NCBI GenBank assembly: GCA_963783855.1
Contig: CAWAPE010000003.1
Location: 186,001-250,000 of the forward strand
Direction: 5' to 3'
From: JAKAGZ01 sp963783855
GTDB taxonomy: Bacteria > Bacteroidota > Ignavibacteria > Ignavibacteriales > Ignavibacteriaceae
Length of the DNA: 64,000 nucleotides
Shown here: one piece after another, positions 23,522 to 32,658 of the stretch
How positions within the stretch are numbered: position 1 is the first letter of the stretch
How the letters are laid out: every line of letters starts with the position of its first letter
Position numbers and translations under genes: made by a program
The notes under the pieces: generated by a model
The model's database searches: none
Told to the model about the DNA's origin: nothing
Seen by the model: only the letters and a program-made list of their open reading frames with translations

Positions 23522-26500
23522 TTGAATAATAATAGAATTTCCTTTGGAAGGATTCCTTCTGTTATTGAAGCCCCAGACTTACTTAGCATACAGACTGCAT
23601 CATTCGAAGATTTTGTACAATTTAACATTCCTCCGGCTAAGAGAGAACACAAAGGACTTCAACAAGTATTTTCATCAAATTTCCCGATTTTTGATAATAA
23701 GGAAAATTACAGGCTGGATTTTCTTGATTACTTTATAGAAAAGCCAAGATTTTCCGTTCAAGAATGCCTGGAGAGAGGATTAACTTTTGCTGCTCCTCTT
23801 AAAGGAAAACTTCGCTTATCTACAAAAGATCCGGAAACTGAAGAATTTGTAAACAGCGTTGAACAGGAAGTTTACCTCGGCAACTTACCTTTTATGACCC
23901 ATAAGGGTACTTTTGTAATAAATGGTGCTGAAAGAGTTGTGGTTTCACAGCTTCATCGTTCACCGGGCGTTGCCTTCTCACAAACTGTTCACCCTAATGG
24001 CACTCCAATTTATTCTGCCAGGATTATTCCTTTAAGAGGATCCTGGGTTGAGTTTGCTACCGATATAAATTATGTAATGTATGTCTATATAGACAGAAGG
24101 AAAAAATTTCCTGCTACTACACTTTTACGTGCTTTAGACTATGCTACAAATGAAGAAATATTAAGTCTGTTTAACCTGATCGAAGAAGTTACTGTTAAAA
24201 AAGTTGACATCGAAGATTACATCGGAAGAACAATTGCCAGTGATGTTTTTGATATGTCAACCGGCGAAATTTTTCTTACAAAAGACAGCATACTTTCAGA
24301 AGAGGATATTGAGAGATTGAATGAAGCGGAAGTTGATAAACTAAAGTTTATCAGTTCTGAAACTTCTCCTGATATGGACTTAATTGTAAACACTCTTCGT
24401 AAAGATACATCGCATTCAAAAGAAGAAGCTTTATACGCAATTTATCGCCAGTTAAGGTCAGGCGAAGCCCCGGATGTTGATACTGCTCAGGGACTCATCG
24501 ACAAATTATTTTTTAATGATAAAAGATATGACCTTGGTGATGTCGGTCGTCACAGGATGAACGATAAACTGAAACTTGATATCGATGAAAATATTACGAT
24601 CCTGACAGTTGAAGATATCATTTCAATTATGAAATATATCATCAAATTAAGAAACGGTAATGAAAGTGTTGATGATATTGACCACTTAGGAAACAGAAGA
24701 ATTAAAACTGTTGGAGAACAATTAGGACAACAGTTCAATATCGGTATGGCACGTATGGCCAGAACTATTAAAGAAAGAATGAACATGCGTGATACTGAAA
24801 ACTTTACTCCACAGGATCTTGTAAATGCAAGAACTATAAGCAGCGTTATTAATGCATTCTTTGGTACCAACCAGTTGTCTCAGTTTATGGATCAAACAAA
24901 TCCACTTGCTGAAATGACACATAAAAGAAGAATGTCTGCTTTAGGACCCGGTGGTTTGACAAGAGAAAGAGCAGGATTTGAAGTCCGTGACGTTCACTAT
25001 ACTCATTACGGTCGTTTATGTCCTATTGAAACTCCTGAGGGACCTAATATTGGTCTTATTTCCTCACTGACAATTTACGCAAGAGTGAACAAGTATGGTT
25101 TCCTCGAAACTCCTTACCGAAAAGTTGTTAAAGGAAAAGTTACAGGTGAAGTTGAATACTTAACAGCTGAGCAGGAAGATAAATATACAATAGCTCAGGC
25201 AAATGCTCCTATTACTGATAATGGTAAGTTTGTAAACGAAAGAGTTAAATCGAGAAATAAAGGTGAATTCCCGATTATACTTCCTGAAAATATTCAATAC
25301 ATGGACGTTGCACCAGCACAAATTGTAAGTGCGGCTGCAGCCTTAATTCCATTCCTTGAACATGACGATGCTAACAGAGCGCTTATGGGTTCAAACATGC
25401 AACGTCAGGCTGTTCCATTATTACGACCTGAAGCTCCAATAGTTGGTACAGGAATGGAGAAAAAATTAGCAACAGATTCAAGAGCAATAATAGTTGCTGA
25501 AGATAGCGGATCTGTTGATTATGTTGATGCAAATAAAATAGTAGTAAAATATGATCTCAATCCTAACAGTGTTGAAGCATTAACAAGTTTTAATGACACT
25601 AAATTAGTTACCTACAGCCTGATTAAATTTTCTGGCACAAACCAGGAAACATCCGTTAACCAGAGGCCAATAGTAACTCAAGGCCAAAAAGTTGAAAAGG
25701 GTGATGTGCTTGCTGATGGTTGTTCAACCGATCAGGGTGAACTTGCACTTGGAAGAAACGTTTTAGTTGCATTTATGCCCTGGAGAGGATACAACTTTGA
25801 GGATGCTATTATTATTGGTGAAAAAGTTGTAAGCGAAGACGTTTATACTTCAATACACATTGAAGAATTCGAATTACAGGTTAGGGAAACAAAACGAGGT
25901 GAAGAAGAATTAACCCGTGAAATTCCTAACGTTAGTGAAGAAGCAGTAAAAAATCTTGATGAAAGCGGTATCATCCGTGAGGGCGCTGAAGTAAAAGAAG
26001 GTGACATCCTTATTGGTAAAATTACGCCAAAAGGTGAAACTGATCCGACACCGGAAGAAAAATTACTCAGAGCTATTTTCGGAGATAAGGCAGGTGATGT
26101 GAAAGATGCTTCATTAAAAGCACCTCCCGGATTAAAAGGAACTGTAATTAAAACAAGATTATTCAGCAGAAAGAAAAGAGATAATGAAGCCAAGAAGGAC
26201 GAGAAAAAATTACTCGATAATCTTGAACACGAACACAACCTAAGGTTATCAGCTCACTATCAGAAACTTGTTGAAAAAGTCATAAAACTTACTGATGGTG
26301 AAACTACTACAGGTATTCGTGATCTTGATGGAAGTGTCGTATTTAGAAGCGGTACTACCATAAAAGATGTAACTTTTTCCGGTATGGAAGATATTACAAA
26401 ACTTGATTACACACTTGATTGGTTTGAAGCTAAACGAGTTAATAACCATATAAAATCTCTTTACACAAATTATTTTGATCTACTTGCTGAAATTGAAGAA

Positions 26501-27280
26501 GATTATAAGAGAGAAAGAGTTAAAATAACCAGCGGTGATGAACTTCCTCCGGGAATTGTTCAGCTGGCAAAAGTTTATGTTGCCAAAAAACGTAAGCTTT
26601 CTGTCGGTGATAAAATGGCTGGTCGACACGGAAATAAAGGTGTGGTGGCAAAAATAGTTCCACAGGAAGATATGCCGTTTTTACCGGATGGTACTCCTGT
26701 TGATATTATTTTGAATCCTCTTGGAGTGCCTTCTCGTATGAACCTTGGTCAGTTATATGAAACTGCACTTGGCTGGGCGGGAAAACTGCTGGGAGTAAAA
26801 TTTGCAACGCCTATTTTTGACGGTGCAAAAATTGAAGATGTTGATGAGTGGCTTGAAAAAGCAGGACTGGAAAGAGGAAGCAAAACTACTCTGATTGATG
26901 GAAGAAGCGGAGAGAAATTCCATCAGAAAGTTACCTGTGGTCAAATCTATATGCTGAAACTAAGCCATTTGGTAGATGATAAAATACATGCAAGATCCAT
27001 TGGGCCATACTCCCTTATTACTCAGCAGCCGCTGGGAGGTAAAGCTCAGTTTGGTGGTCAGAGATTTGGAGAAATGGAAGTCTGGGCTCTTGAGGGCTAT
27101 GGTGCTTCTCATATTCTTCAGGAAATACTGACCGTTAAGAGTGATGATGTTGCTGGTAGAGCAAAAGTATATGAAGCAATAGTTAAAGGTGAAAACTTAC
27201 AGGAACCAAATATTCCTGAATCGTTCAACGTATTAATTAAAGAACTCCAGGGACTCGGACTGGATATAAAAATTAATTAA
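23522..27280 (+). CDS. rpoB: DNA-directed RNA polymerase subunit beta
   Basis: Catalytic core subunit, 1,252 residues. The rifampicin-binding region (LSQFMDQTNPLAEMTHKRRM then SALGPGGLTRERAG) has the usual susceptible-type residues. Other core motifs are GHDDANRALMGSNMQRQAVP-like (EHDDANRALMGSNM), GDKMAGRHGNKG and the C-terminal GGQRFGEMEVWALEG. It starts at TTG 23522 with a strong GGAGG site. A second frame at 23544 is an internal shadow. Confidence 0.97.
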   Translation: MNNNRISFGRIPSVIEAPDLLSIQTASFEDFVQFNIPPAKREHKGLQQVFSSNFPIFDNKENYRLDFLDYFIEKPRFSVQECLERGLTFAAPLKGKLRLSTKDPETEEFVNSVEQEVYLGNLPFMTHKGTFVINGAERVVVSQLHRSPGVAFSQTVHPNGTPIYSARIIPLRGSWVEFATDINYVMYVYIDRRKKFPATTLLRALDYATNEEILSLFNLIEEVTVKKVDIEDYIGRTIASDVFDMSTGEIFLTKDSILSEEDIERLNEAEVDKLKFISSETSPDMDLIVNTLRKDTSHSKEEALYAIYRQLRSGEAPDVDTAQGLIDKLFFNDKRYDLGDVGRHRMNDKLKLDIDENITILTVEDIISIMKYIIKLRNGNESVDDIDHLGNRRIKTVGEQLGQQFNIGMARMARTIKERMNMRDTENFTPQDLVNARTISSVINAFFGTNQLSQFMDQTNPLAEMTHKRRMSALGPGGLTRERAGFEVRDVHYTHYGRLCPIETPEGPNIGLISSLTIYARVNKYGFLETPYRKVVKGKVTGEVEYLTAEQEDKYTIAQANAPITDNGKFVNERVKSRNKGEFPIILPENIQYMDVAPAQIVSAAAALIPFLEHDDANRALMGSNMQRQAVPLLRPEAPIVGTGMEKKLATDSRAIIVAEDSGSVDYVDANKIVVKYDLNPNSVEALTSFNDTKLVTYSLIKFSGTNQETSVNQRPIVTQGQKVEKGDVLADGCSTDQGELALGRNVLVAFMPWRGYNFEDAIIIGEKVVSEDVYTSIHIEEFELQVRETKRGEEELTREIPNVSEEAVKNLDESGIIREGAEVKEGDILIGKITPKGETDPTPEEKLLRAIFGDKAGDVKDASLKAPPGLKGTVIKTRLFSRKKRDNEAKKDEKKLLDNLEHEHNLRLSAHYQKLVEKVIKLTDGETTTGIRDLDGSVVFRSGTTIKDVTFSGMEDITKLDYTLDWFEAKRVNNHIKSLYTNYFDLLAEIEEDYKRERVKITSGDELPPGIVQLAKVYVAKKRKLSVGDKMAGRHGNKGVVAKIVPQEDMPFLPDGTPVDIILNPLGVPSRMNLGQLYETALGWAGKLLGVKFATPIFDGAKIEDVDEWLEKAGLERGSKTTLIDGRSGEKFHQKVTCGQIYMLKLSHLVDDKIHARSIGPYSLITQQPLGGKAQFGGQRFGEMEVWALEGYGASHILQEILTVKSDDVAGRAKVYEAIVKGENLQEPNIPESFNVLIKELQGLGLDIKIN

Positions 27281-27358
27281 TCTTTGAACATTCCGCCTGA
27301 AGGCGGATCTGTTCGTCAGTTGACGAGCAATTTTCACTTAGAAATTAGGAGTTAAAAT
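27281..27358. repeat. Palindrome pair between rpoB and rpoC
   Basis: Two adjacent hairpins fill the spacer: TCCGCCTGAAGGCGGA (27292-27307, 6-bp arms) and TCGTCAGTTGACGA (27313-27326, 6-bp arms). Neither has a T-run, so they look like short dispersed palindromes, not terminators. They resemble the palindromes in the tRNA pseudogenes. Confidence 0.65.
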
Positions 27359-30300
27359 ATGCCTTATAGAGTTCAAGAAAATGCAATGCGTGATATAAAT
27401 AATATCACGATAAGTTTAGCGAGCCCGGATGATATATTGTCTAGATCTTATGGTGAGGTAACGAAGCCGGAAACAATTAACTACAGATCATTTCGTCCTG
27501 AAAAAGACGGTCTTTTTTGCGAAAAGATTTTTGGTCCAACCCGTGATTGGGAATGTTTCTGCGGAAAGTATAAGAGAATTCGCTATAAAGGTATTATATG
27601 CGATAGATGCGGTGTTGAAGTTACACAGAAAAGTGTACGTCGTGAAAGAATGGGACATCTTGCTCTTGCTGTACCGGTAGTACACATCTGGTTTTTCAGG
27701 GCACAGCCTTCAAAAATCGGTAACATCATTGGTATCAGTCTGAAAGAACTTGAAAAAATTATTTACTATGAATCTTATGTAGTTATTAATCCGGGCCCTA
27801 CCGGGTTAAGCAGATTGGATCTGATTTCAGAAGACCAGTATTTCGAGGTATTAAATTCATTGCCTGCTGAAAATGACAAGCTGGACGATGATGATGAAAT
27901 GAAATTTGTGGCCAAGATTGGCGGCGATGCAGTTAAGGATATTCTGAAGCATACTAATGTAGAAAAATTATCTAGAGAATTGAGAGATCAATTAAAAGTT
28001 GAAACATCACAACAGAAAAAAGCTGATCTTTTAAAAAGACTTAGAGTTCTGGAAGCCTTCAAAGAAAAAGAAGGAAAAGTTCCTAATAATCCTGAATGGA
28101 TGGTACTGGGTTATATACCTGTTATTCCACCTGAACTTCGTCCTCTTGTTCCGCTTGAAGGTGGAAGATTTGCAACCAGTGATTTGAATGATCTTTATAG
28201 AAGAGTAATCATTCGTAATAATCGTTTAAAAAGATTAATAGATATTAAAGCTCCGGAAGTTATTCTTCGTAATGAAAAAAGAATGCTTCAGGAAGCAGTC
28301 GATGCCCTTTTTGATAATTCAAGAAGAGGTAGCGCAGTAAGAAGTGATAACAACAGGCCTTTGAAATCCCTGAGCGATATGCTCAAAGGAAAGCAGGGAC
28401 GTTTCCGTCAGAATCTTCTCGGTAAAAGAGTTGACTATTCCGGCCGTTCTGTAATTGTTGTTGGCCCTGAATTAAAATTGCATCAATGCGGCTTACCAAA
28501 AGATATGGCTGTTGAATTATTCAAGCCTTTTATTATCAGGAAACTCATTGAAAGGGGACACAATAAAACAGTAAAAAGCGCCCGGAAAGTTGTTGACAGA
28601 AAAGATCCGATAATCTGGGATATTCTTGCAAAAATTATTGAAGGCCACCCGATAATGTTGAACCGTGCGCCAACTCTTCACAGGTTGGGTATCCAGGCTT
28701 TCCAGCCAATTTTAATTGATGGAAGAGCTATTCAGCTTCATCCGATGGTTTGTACTGCTTTCAACGCTGACTTTGACGGTGACCAGATGGCTGTCCATTT
28801 GCCTCTGTCATATGAGGCACAGCTTGAAGCTTCATTATTAATGTTAAGTAGTCACAATATTCTCTCTCCACAAAACGGAAGTCCTATTGTTGTACCAACT
28901 CAGGATATCGTACTTGGTTGTTATTATCTGACCAAGTACAAAGAAGGCGGAGTGGGTGAAGATATGACCTTCGGATCATTCGACGAAGCAATTATTGCTT
29001 ACAATTCTAAAATTGTAGGCTTACATACTAAGATAAAAGTCAGAATTGACGGGCAGATGGTTGAAACAACAACAGGTAGAGTAATATTCAACCAGATTGT
29101 TCCTAAAGAGATGGGATTCTTTAATCAGCTTTTGATTAAGAAAACATTCGGCGGATTTATCGGTAAGATGTTTATGAAACTGGGTAATAAAGTTACCGCT
29201 AAGTTCCTTGATGACTTGAAAGAATTAGGATTCAGGTATTCAACAGCAGGTGGGCTTTCAGTAAGCTACGGCGATATGATTATTCCTGAGGAAAAAGTAG
29301 AGCTCATTACAAAAGCAAATAAAAAAGTTGAATCTATATTAAGCGAGCACGAACAGGGTGTTATTACAGATGCTGAACGTTATAATAAAATTATTGACGT
29401 TTGGACGCATACAACCAACGATGTTGCGCGCGCACTGATGGAAAAAATCAGAGTACACAACAGTGGTTTTAACTCACTGCATATGATGGTTGACTCCGGT
29501 GCTAGAGGTTCTCAGGAACAGGTACGACAGCTTGCAGGTATGCGTGGACTTATGATGAAACCTCAGAAAAGTTTATCAGGCCAGGCCGGTGAAATTATTG
29601 AAAACCCGATTGTCGCAAACTTTAAAGAAGGTTTGTCTGTACTTGAGTACTTTATTTCAACTCACGGTGCAAGAAAAGGTCTTGCTGATACAGCTCTAAA
29701 AACAGCTGATGCCGGGTATCTTACAAGAAGACTCGTTGATGTTTCACAGGATGTTATTGTAACAGATATAGATTGTGGTACCATCCTTGGGATAGAAATT
29801 ACTGCTCTTAAAGATGTTGAGCAGGAAAGAGAGCCACTGGGTGAAAGAATAGTTGGACGTACTGCACAGGAAGATGTTTTTGATCCGCGTAACGATGAAT
29901 TAATCGTTGCTGCTGGAGATCTTATCAATGAAGAAATAGCTGAAAGAATTGAAGACTCAAGTATAGAATCAGTTTATATCAGAACTGTACTTACTTGCGA
30001 ATCAAAACGCGGCGTTTGTGCAAAATGTTACGGAAGAAATCTTACCAATGGTAAGAGAGTGGAAATTGGTGAAGCTGTTGGTATTATCGCAGCACAATCA
30101 ATTGGTGAGCCTGGAACACAGCTTACACTTAGAACTTTCCATCTTGGTGGTACTTCTTCACGTATTGCTTCACAATCACTGGTTGAATCAAATATAGAAG
30201 GTGTGGTTAAATTTGAAAGAATAAATTTTGTTGAGAAATCTGATTTCCTCGGAACAGTAAAAGTTGTAACCGGAAGAAGAGGAGTTCTTGCAATTTATGA

Positions 30301-31603
30301 TGATAATAATCGACAGATTAAAAAATTCGATGTGCCATACGGTGCTGAAATAGTTGTTGAAGATGGCTCAAAAGTTAAAAAACGTACACCTCTATATAAT
30401 CACGATCCTTATAACGCAGTGATTCTTTCAGATATTAACGGTGTTGTTAAATTCATCGATATGGTTGATGGTTCAACTATTCAACAGGTTACTGATGAAC
30501 AAACCGGTCACGTTCAGAAGGTTGTGATTGAATCAAAAGATAAAACTCTTACTCCGAGTATTGCAATTGAATCTGAATCAGGTGAAAGAAAAATCTTTAA
30601 TATTCCAACCAGAGCTTATTTATCAGTTGATGAAGGTGAAACAATAACTGGCGGAACTATTCTCGCTAAGATCTCAAAATCAGCAACAAAAAGTAGGGAT
30701 ATCACCGGTGGTCTTCCAAGGGTTACTGAATTGTTTGAAGCAAGAAGCCCGCAGGAATCTGCAATTGTTGCCGAAATTGAAGGAAATGTAAAATTTGGCG
30801 CAAGGAAGAAAGGTTCTCGTGAAATATTTGTAATTGCACCTGATAAATCTGATGAAAAGAAATACAATGTTCCTTTAGGAAAGCATATTCTTGTTCAGGA
30901 AAGTGATGAAATTCCGGCAGGTGAAAAAATTACTGACGGACCGATTAATCCTCACGATATTCTGAAAATTAAAGGAACCAGTGCAGTTCAGGAATATCTT
31001 GTAAATGAAATTCAGGATGTTTACCGTTTACAGGGCGTTAAGATTAATGACAAACACATTGAAGTTATTGTAAAACAAATGCTTCAGAAGATCAAAATTG
31101 TTTCACCCGGTGATACAAGATTCCTGGAAGAAGATATAGTTGGTCGTGTTGAATTTCTTGAAGAAAACCAAAAAATTACTTCAATGGCATGCATCGTTGA
31201 AAAAGGCGATTCTAAATTGAAAGATGGCCAACTGATATCCAGAAGCAAATTGAGAGAAATAAACGCTGATCTTGAGAAAAAGGACAAAAATCCCGCTGTG
31301 GCAAGAGATGCTGATCCTGCTACTTTTGAGCATATTTTGCTTGGAATTACACAAGCAGCTCTGTCAACAGAAAGCTTTATTTCAGCAGCTTCATTCCAGG
31401 AAACGACAAAAGTATTGGCAAATGCTGCAACTGAAGCTAAAATTGATCGTTTACTTGGATTAAAAGAAAACGTTGTTATGGGACATCTGATTCCGGCTGG
31501 AACAGGACTCAAAAAATACAAAAATCTATTGCTGCCGGCAGAAGAAATAGAGGCAGAAGTTGATACTCCGGAAGAGGAGAAAGAAGAAAATGTCCAAGCG
31601 TAA
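27359..31603 (+). CDS. rpoC: DNA-directed RNA polymerase subunit beta'
   Basis: The 1,414-residue subunit carries the catalytic Mg2+ motif NADFDGDQM, an N-terminal zinc site (CFCGKY ... CDRCG), a second zinc site (CESKRGVCAKCYGR) and the bridge/trigger helix region (GEPGTQLTLRTFHLGG). TAGGAG precedes the ATG. The C-terminus ends in an acidic tail, followed within 20 bases by a terminator. Confidence 0.97.
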   Translation: MPYRVQENAMRDINNITISLASPDDILSRSYGEVTKPETINYRSFRPEKDGLFCEKIFGPTRDWECFCGKYKRIRYKGIICDRCGVEVTQKSVRRERMGHLALAVPVVHIWFFRAQPSKIGNIIGISLKELEKIIYYESYVVINPGPTGLSRLDLISEDQYFEVLNSLPAENDKLDDDDEMKFVAKIGGDAVKDILKHTNVEKLSRELRDQLKVETSQQKKADLLKRLRVLEAFKEKEGKVPNNPEWMVLGYIPVIPPELRPLVPLEGGRFATSDLNDLYRRVIIRNNRLKRLIDIKAPEVILRNEKRMLQEAVDALFDNSRRGSAVRSDNNRPLKSLSDMLKGKQGRFRQNLLGKRVDYSGRSVIVVGPELKLHQCGLPKDMAVELFKPFIIRKLIERGHNKTVKSARKVVDRKDPIIWDILAKIIEGHPIMLNRAPTLHRLGIQAFQPILIDGRAIQLHPMVCTAFNADFDGDQMAVHLPLSYEAQLEASLLMLSSHNILSPQNGSPIVVPTQDIVLGCYYLTKYKEGGVGEDMTFGSFDEAIIAYNSKIVGLHTKIKVRIDGQMVETTTGRVIFNQIVPKEMGFFNQLLIKKTFGGFIGKMFMKLGNKVTAKFLDDLKELGFRYSTAGGLSVSYGDMIIPEEKVELITKANKKVESILSEHEQGVITDAERYNKIIDVWTHTTNDVARALMEKIRVHNSGFNSLHMMVDSGARGSQEQVRQLAGMRGLMMKPQKSLSGQAGEIIENPIVANFKEGLSVLEYFISTHGARKGLADTALKTADAGYLTRRLVDVSQDVIVTDIDCGTILGIEITALKDVEQEREPLGERIVGRTAQEDVFDPRNDELIVAAGDLINEEIAERIEDSSIESVYIRTVLTCESKRGVCAKCYGRNLTNGKRVEIGEAVGIIAAQSIGEPGTQLTLRTFHLGGTSSRIASQSLVESNIEGVVKFERINFVEKSDFLGTVKVVTGRRGVLAIYDDNNRQIKKFDVPYGAEIVVEDGSKVKKRTPLYNHDPYNAVILSDINGVVKFIDMVDGSTIQQVTDEQTGHVQKVVIESKDKTLTPSIAIESESGERKIFNIPTRAYLSVDEGETITGGTILAKISKSATKSRDITGGLPRVTELFEARSPQESAIVAEIEGNVKFGARKKGSREIFVIAPDKSDEKKYNVPLGKHILVQESDEIPAGEKITDGPINPHDILKIKGTSAVQEYLVNEIQDVYRLQGVKINDKHIEVIVKQMLQKIKIVSPGDTRFLEEDIVGRVEFLEENQKITSMACIVEKGDSKLKDGQLISRSKLREINADLEKKDKNPAVARDADPATFEHILLGITQAALSTESFISAASFQETTKVLANAATEAKIDRLLGLKENVVMGHLIPAGTGLKKYKNLLLPAEEIEAEVDTPEEEKEENVQA

Positions 31604-31618
31604 ATAGACAGTTTTCTA

Positions 31619-31653
31619 AATCCGGTTCCATGAATGAGAACCGGATTTTTTTG
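31619..31653 (+). terminator. Rho-independent terminator after rpoC
   Basis: A 10-bp perfect stem (AATCCGGTTC / GAACCGGATT) with a 9-base loop and seven Ts. Confidence 0.92.
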
Positions 31654-31695
31654 CCCAAAATCAAAAGAAAATAAGTAATTTATTTTAGTGACTTC

Positions 31696-31724
31696 TTGAC
31701 TAAATTTTTAATAAAACCTATATT
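31696..31724 (+). promoter_or_regulatory. Sigma-70 promoter of the str operon
   Basis: TTGACT (31696-31701) and TATATT (31719-31724) with a 17-bp spacer, between the rpoC terminator and rpsL. A start near 31731 would give a leader of about 40 bases. Confidence 0.8.
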
Positions 31725-31769
31725 AGAAGTCTGAAATTTTTTAGGATTTGACAAGATTAGGAGAATTAC

Positions 31770-32150
31770 GTGCCCACAATAAATCAGTTAGTAAGAAAAG
31801 GCCGTGTACAAATTATCGCTAAGAAAAAAGCTCCGGCTTTGGAAAATTGTCCACAGAAAAGAGGTGTGTGTACAAGAGTTTATACAACAACACCAAAGAA
31901 GCCGAACTCAGCACTCAGAAAAGTTGCGAGAGTCAGACTTACTAACAGCATGGAAGTAACTGCTTATATACCTGGTGAAGGGCATAATTTACAGGAACAC
32001 TCAATCGTATTGATCAGAGGTGGAAGAGTAAAAGATCTTCCGGGTGTTCGTTACCATATTATCAGAGGTACACTTGATACAAGTGGTGTTGAAGATAGAA
32101 AAAAAAGCAGATCAAAATATGGAGCTAAAAAACCAAAGGCAGCAAAATAA
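31770..32150 (+). CDS. rpsL: 30S ribosomal protein S12
   Basis: S12 lies at the decoding centre and controls accuracy. The 126-residue protein has TPKKPNSALRKVARV and RVKDLPGVRYHIIRG with the Lys residues linked to streptomycin sensitivity unchanged. It starts at GTG with TAGGAGA. First gene of rpsL-rpsG-fusA-tuf. Confidence 0.97.
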   Translation: MPTINQLVRKGRVQIIAKKKAPALENCPQKRGVCTRVYTTTPKKPNSALRKVARVRLTNSMEVTAYIPGEGHNLQEHSIVLIRGGRVKDLPGVRYHIIRGTLDTSGVEDRKKSRSKYGAKKPKAAK

Positions 32151-32153
32151 GTT

Positions 32154-32621
32154 ATGAGAAAAAAAAGAGCAGGTAAGATATTTTTAAAACCAGATCCAAA
32201 GTTTAACGACGTAATGGTTGCTCGTTTCATTAATACAATTATGTATGATGGAAAAAAATCAAAAGCAAGAGAAGTACTTTATACCGCTTTTGATTTGATA
32301 GAAGAAAAAACAAAAAAACCGGGACTGGATATTTTTAAGAAAGCATTAAATAATACTCAACCGGTTATTGAAGTTAGAAGCAGAAGAGTTGGTGGTGCTA
32401 CATACCAGGTTCCTACGGAAGTAAGATCTGAAAGAAGAACTGCTCTTGCTATGAGATGGCTAAAAATTTATGCAAGACAAAGAAATGAAAAATCAATGGC
32501 TGGGAAACTGGCTTCGGAATTAATAGCAGCATCTAATAATGAAGGTTCTTCTGTAAAGAAAAAAGAAGATGTTCACAAAATGGCTGAAGCAAATAAAGCT
32601 TTCGCACACTTTAAATGGTAA
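32154..32621 (+). CDS. rpsG: 30S ribosomal protein S7
   Basis: S7 nucleates the 30S head and contacts E-site tRNA. It has 155 residues with VEVRSRRVGGATYQVP-type sequence (IEVRSRRVGGATYQVPTEV) and RWLKIYARQRNEKSM. The ATG is 3 bases after the rpsL stop, so translational coupling is likely. Confidence 0.97.
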   Translation: MRKKRAGKIFLKPDPKFNDVMVARFINTIMYDGKKSKAREVLYTAFDLIEEKTKKPGLDIFKKALNNTQPVIEVRSRRVGGATYQVPTEVRSERRTALAMRWLKIYARQRNEKSMAGKLASELIAASNNEGSSVKKKEDVHKMAEANKAFAHFKW

Positions 32622-32658
32622 TTATTCAGGAAACGATAAAAGAGAAAAAGATTAAAGA

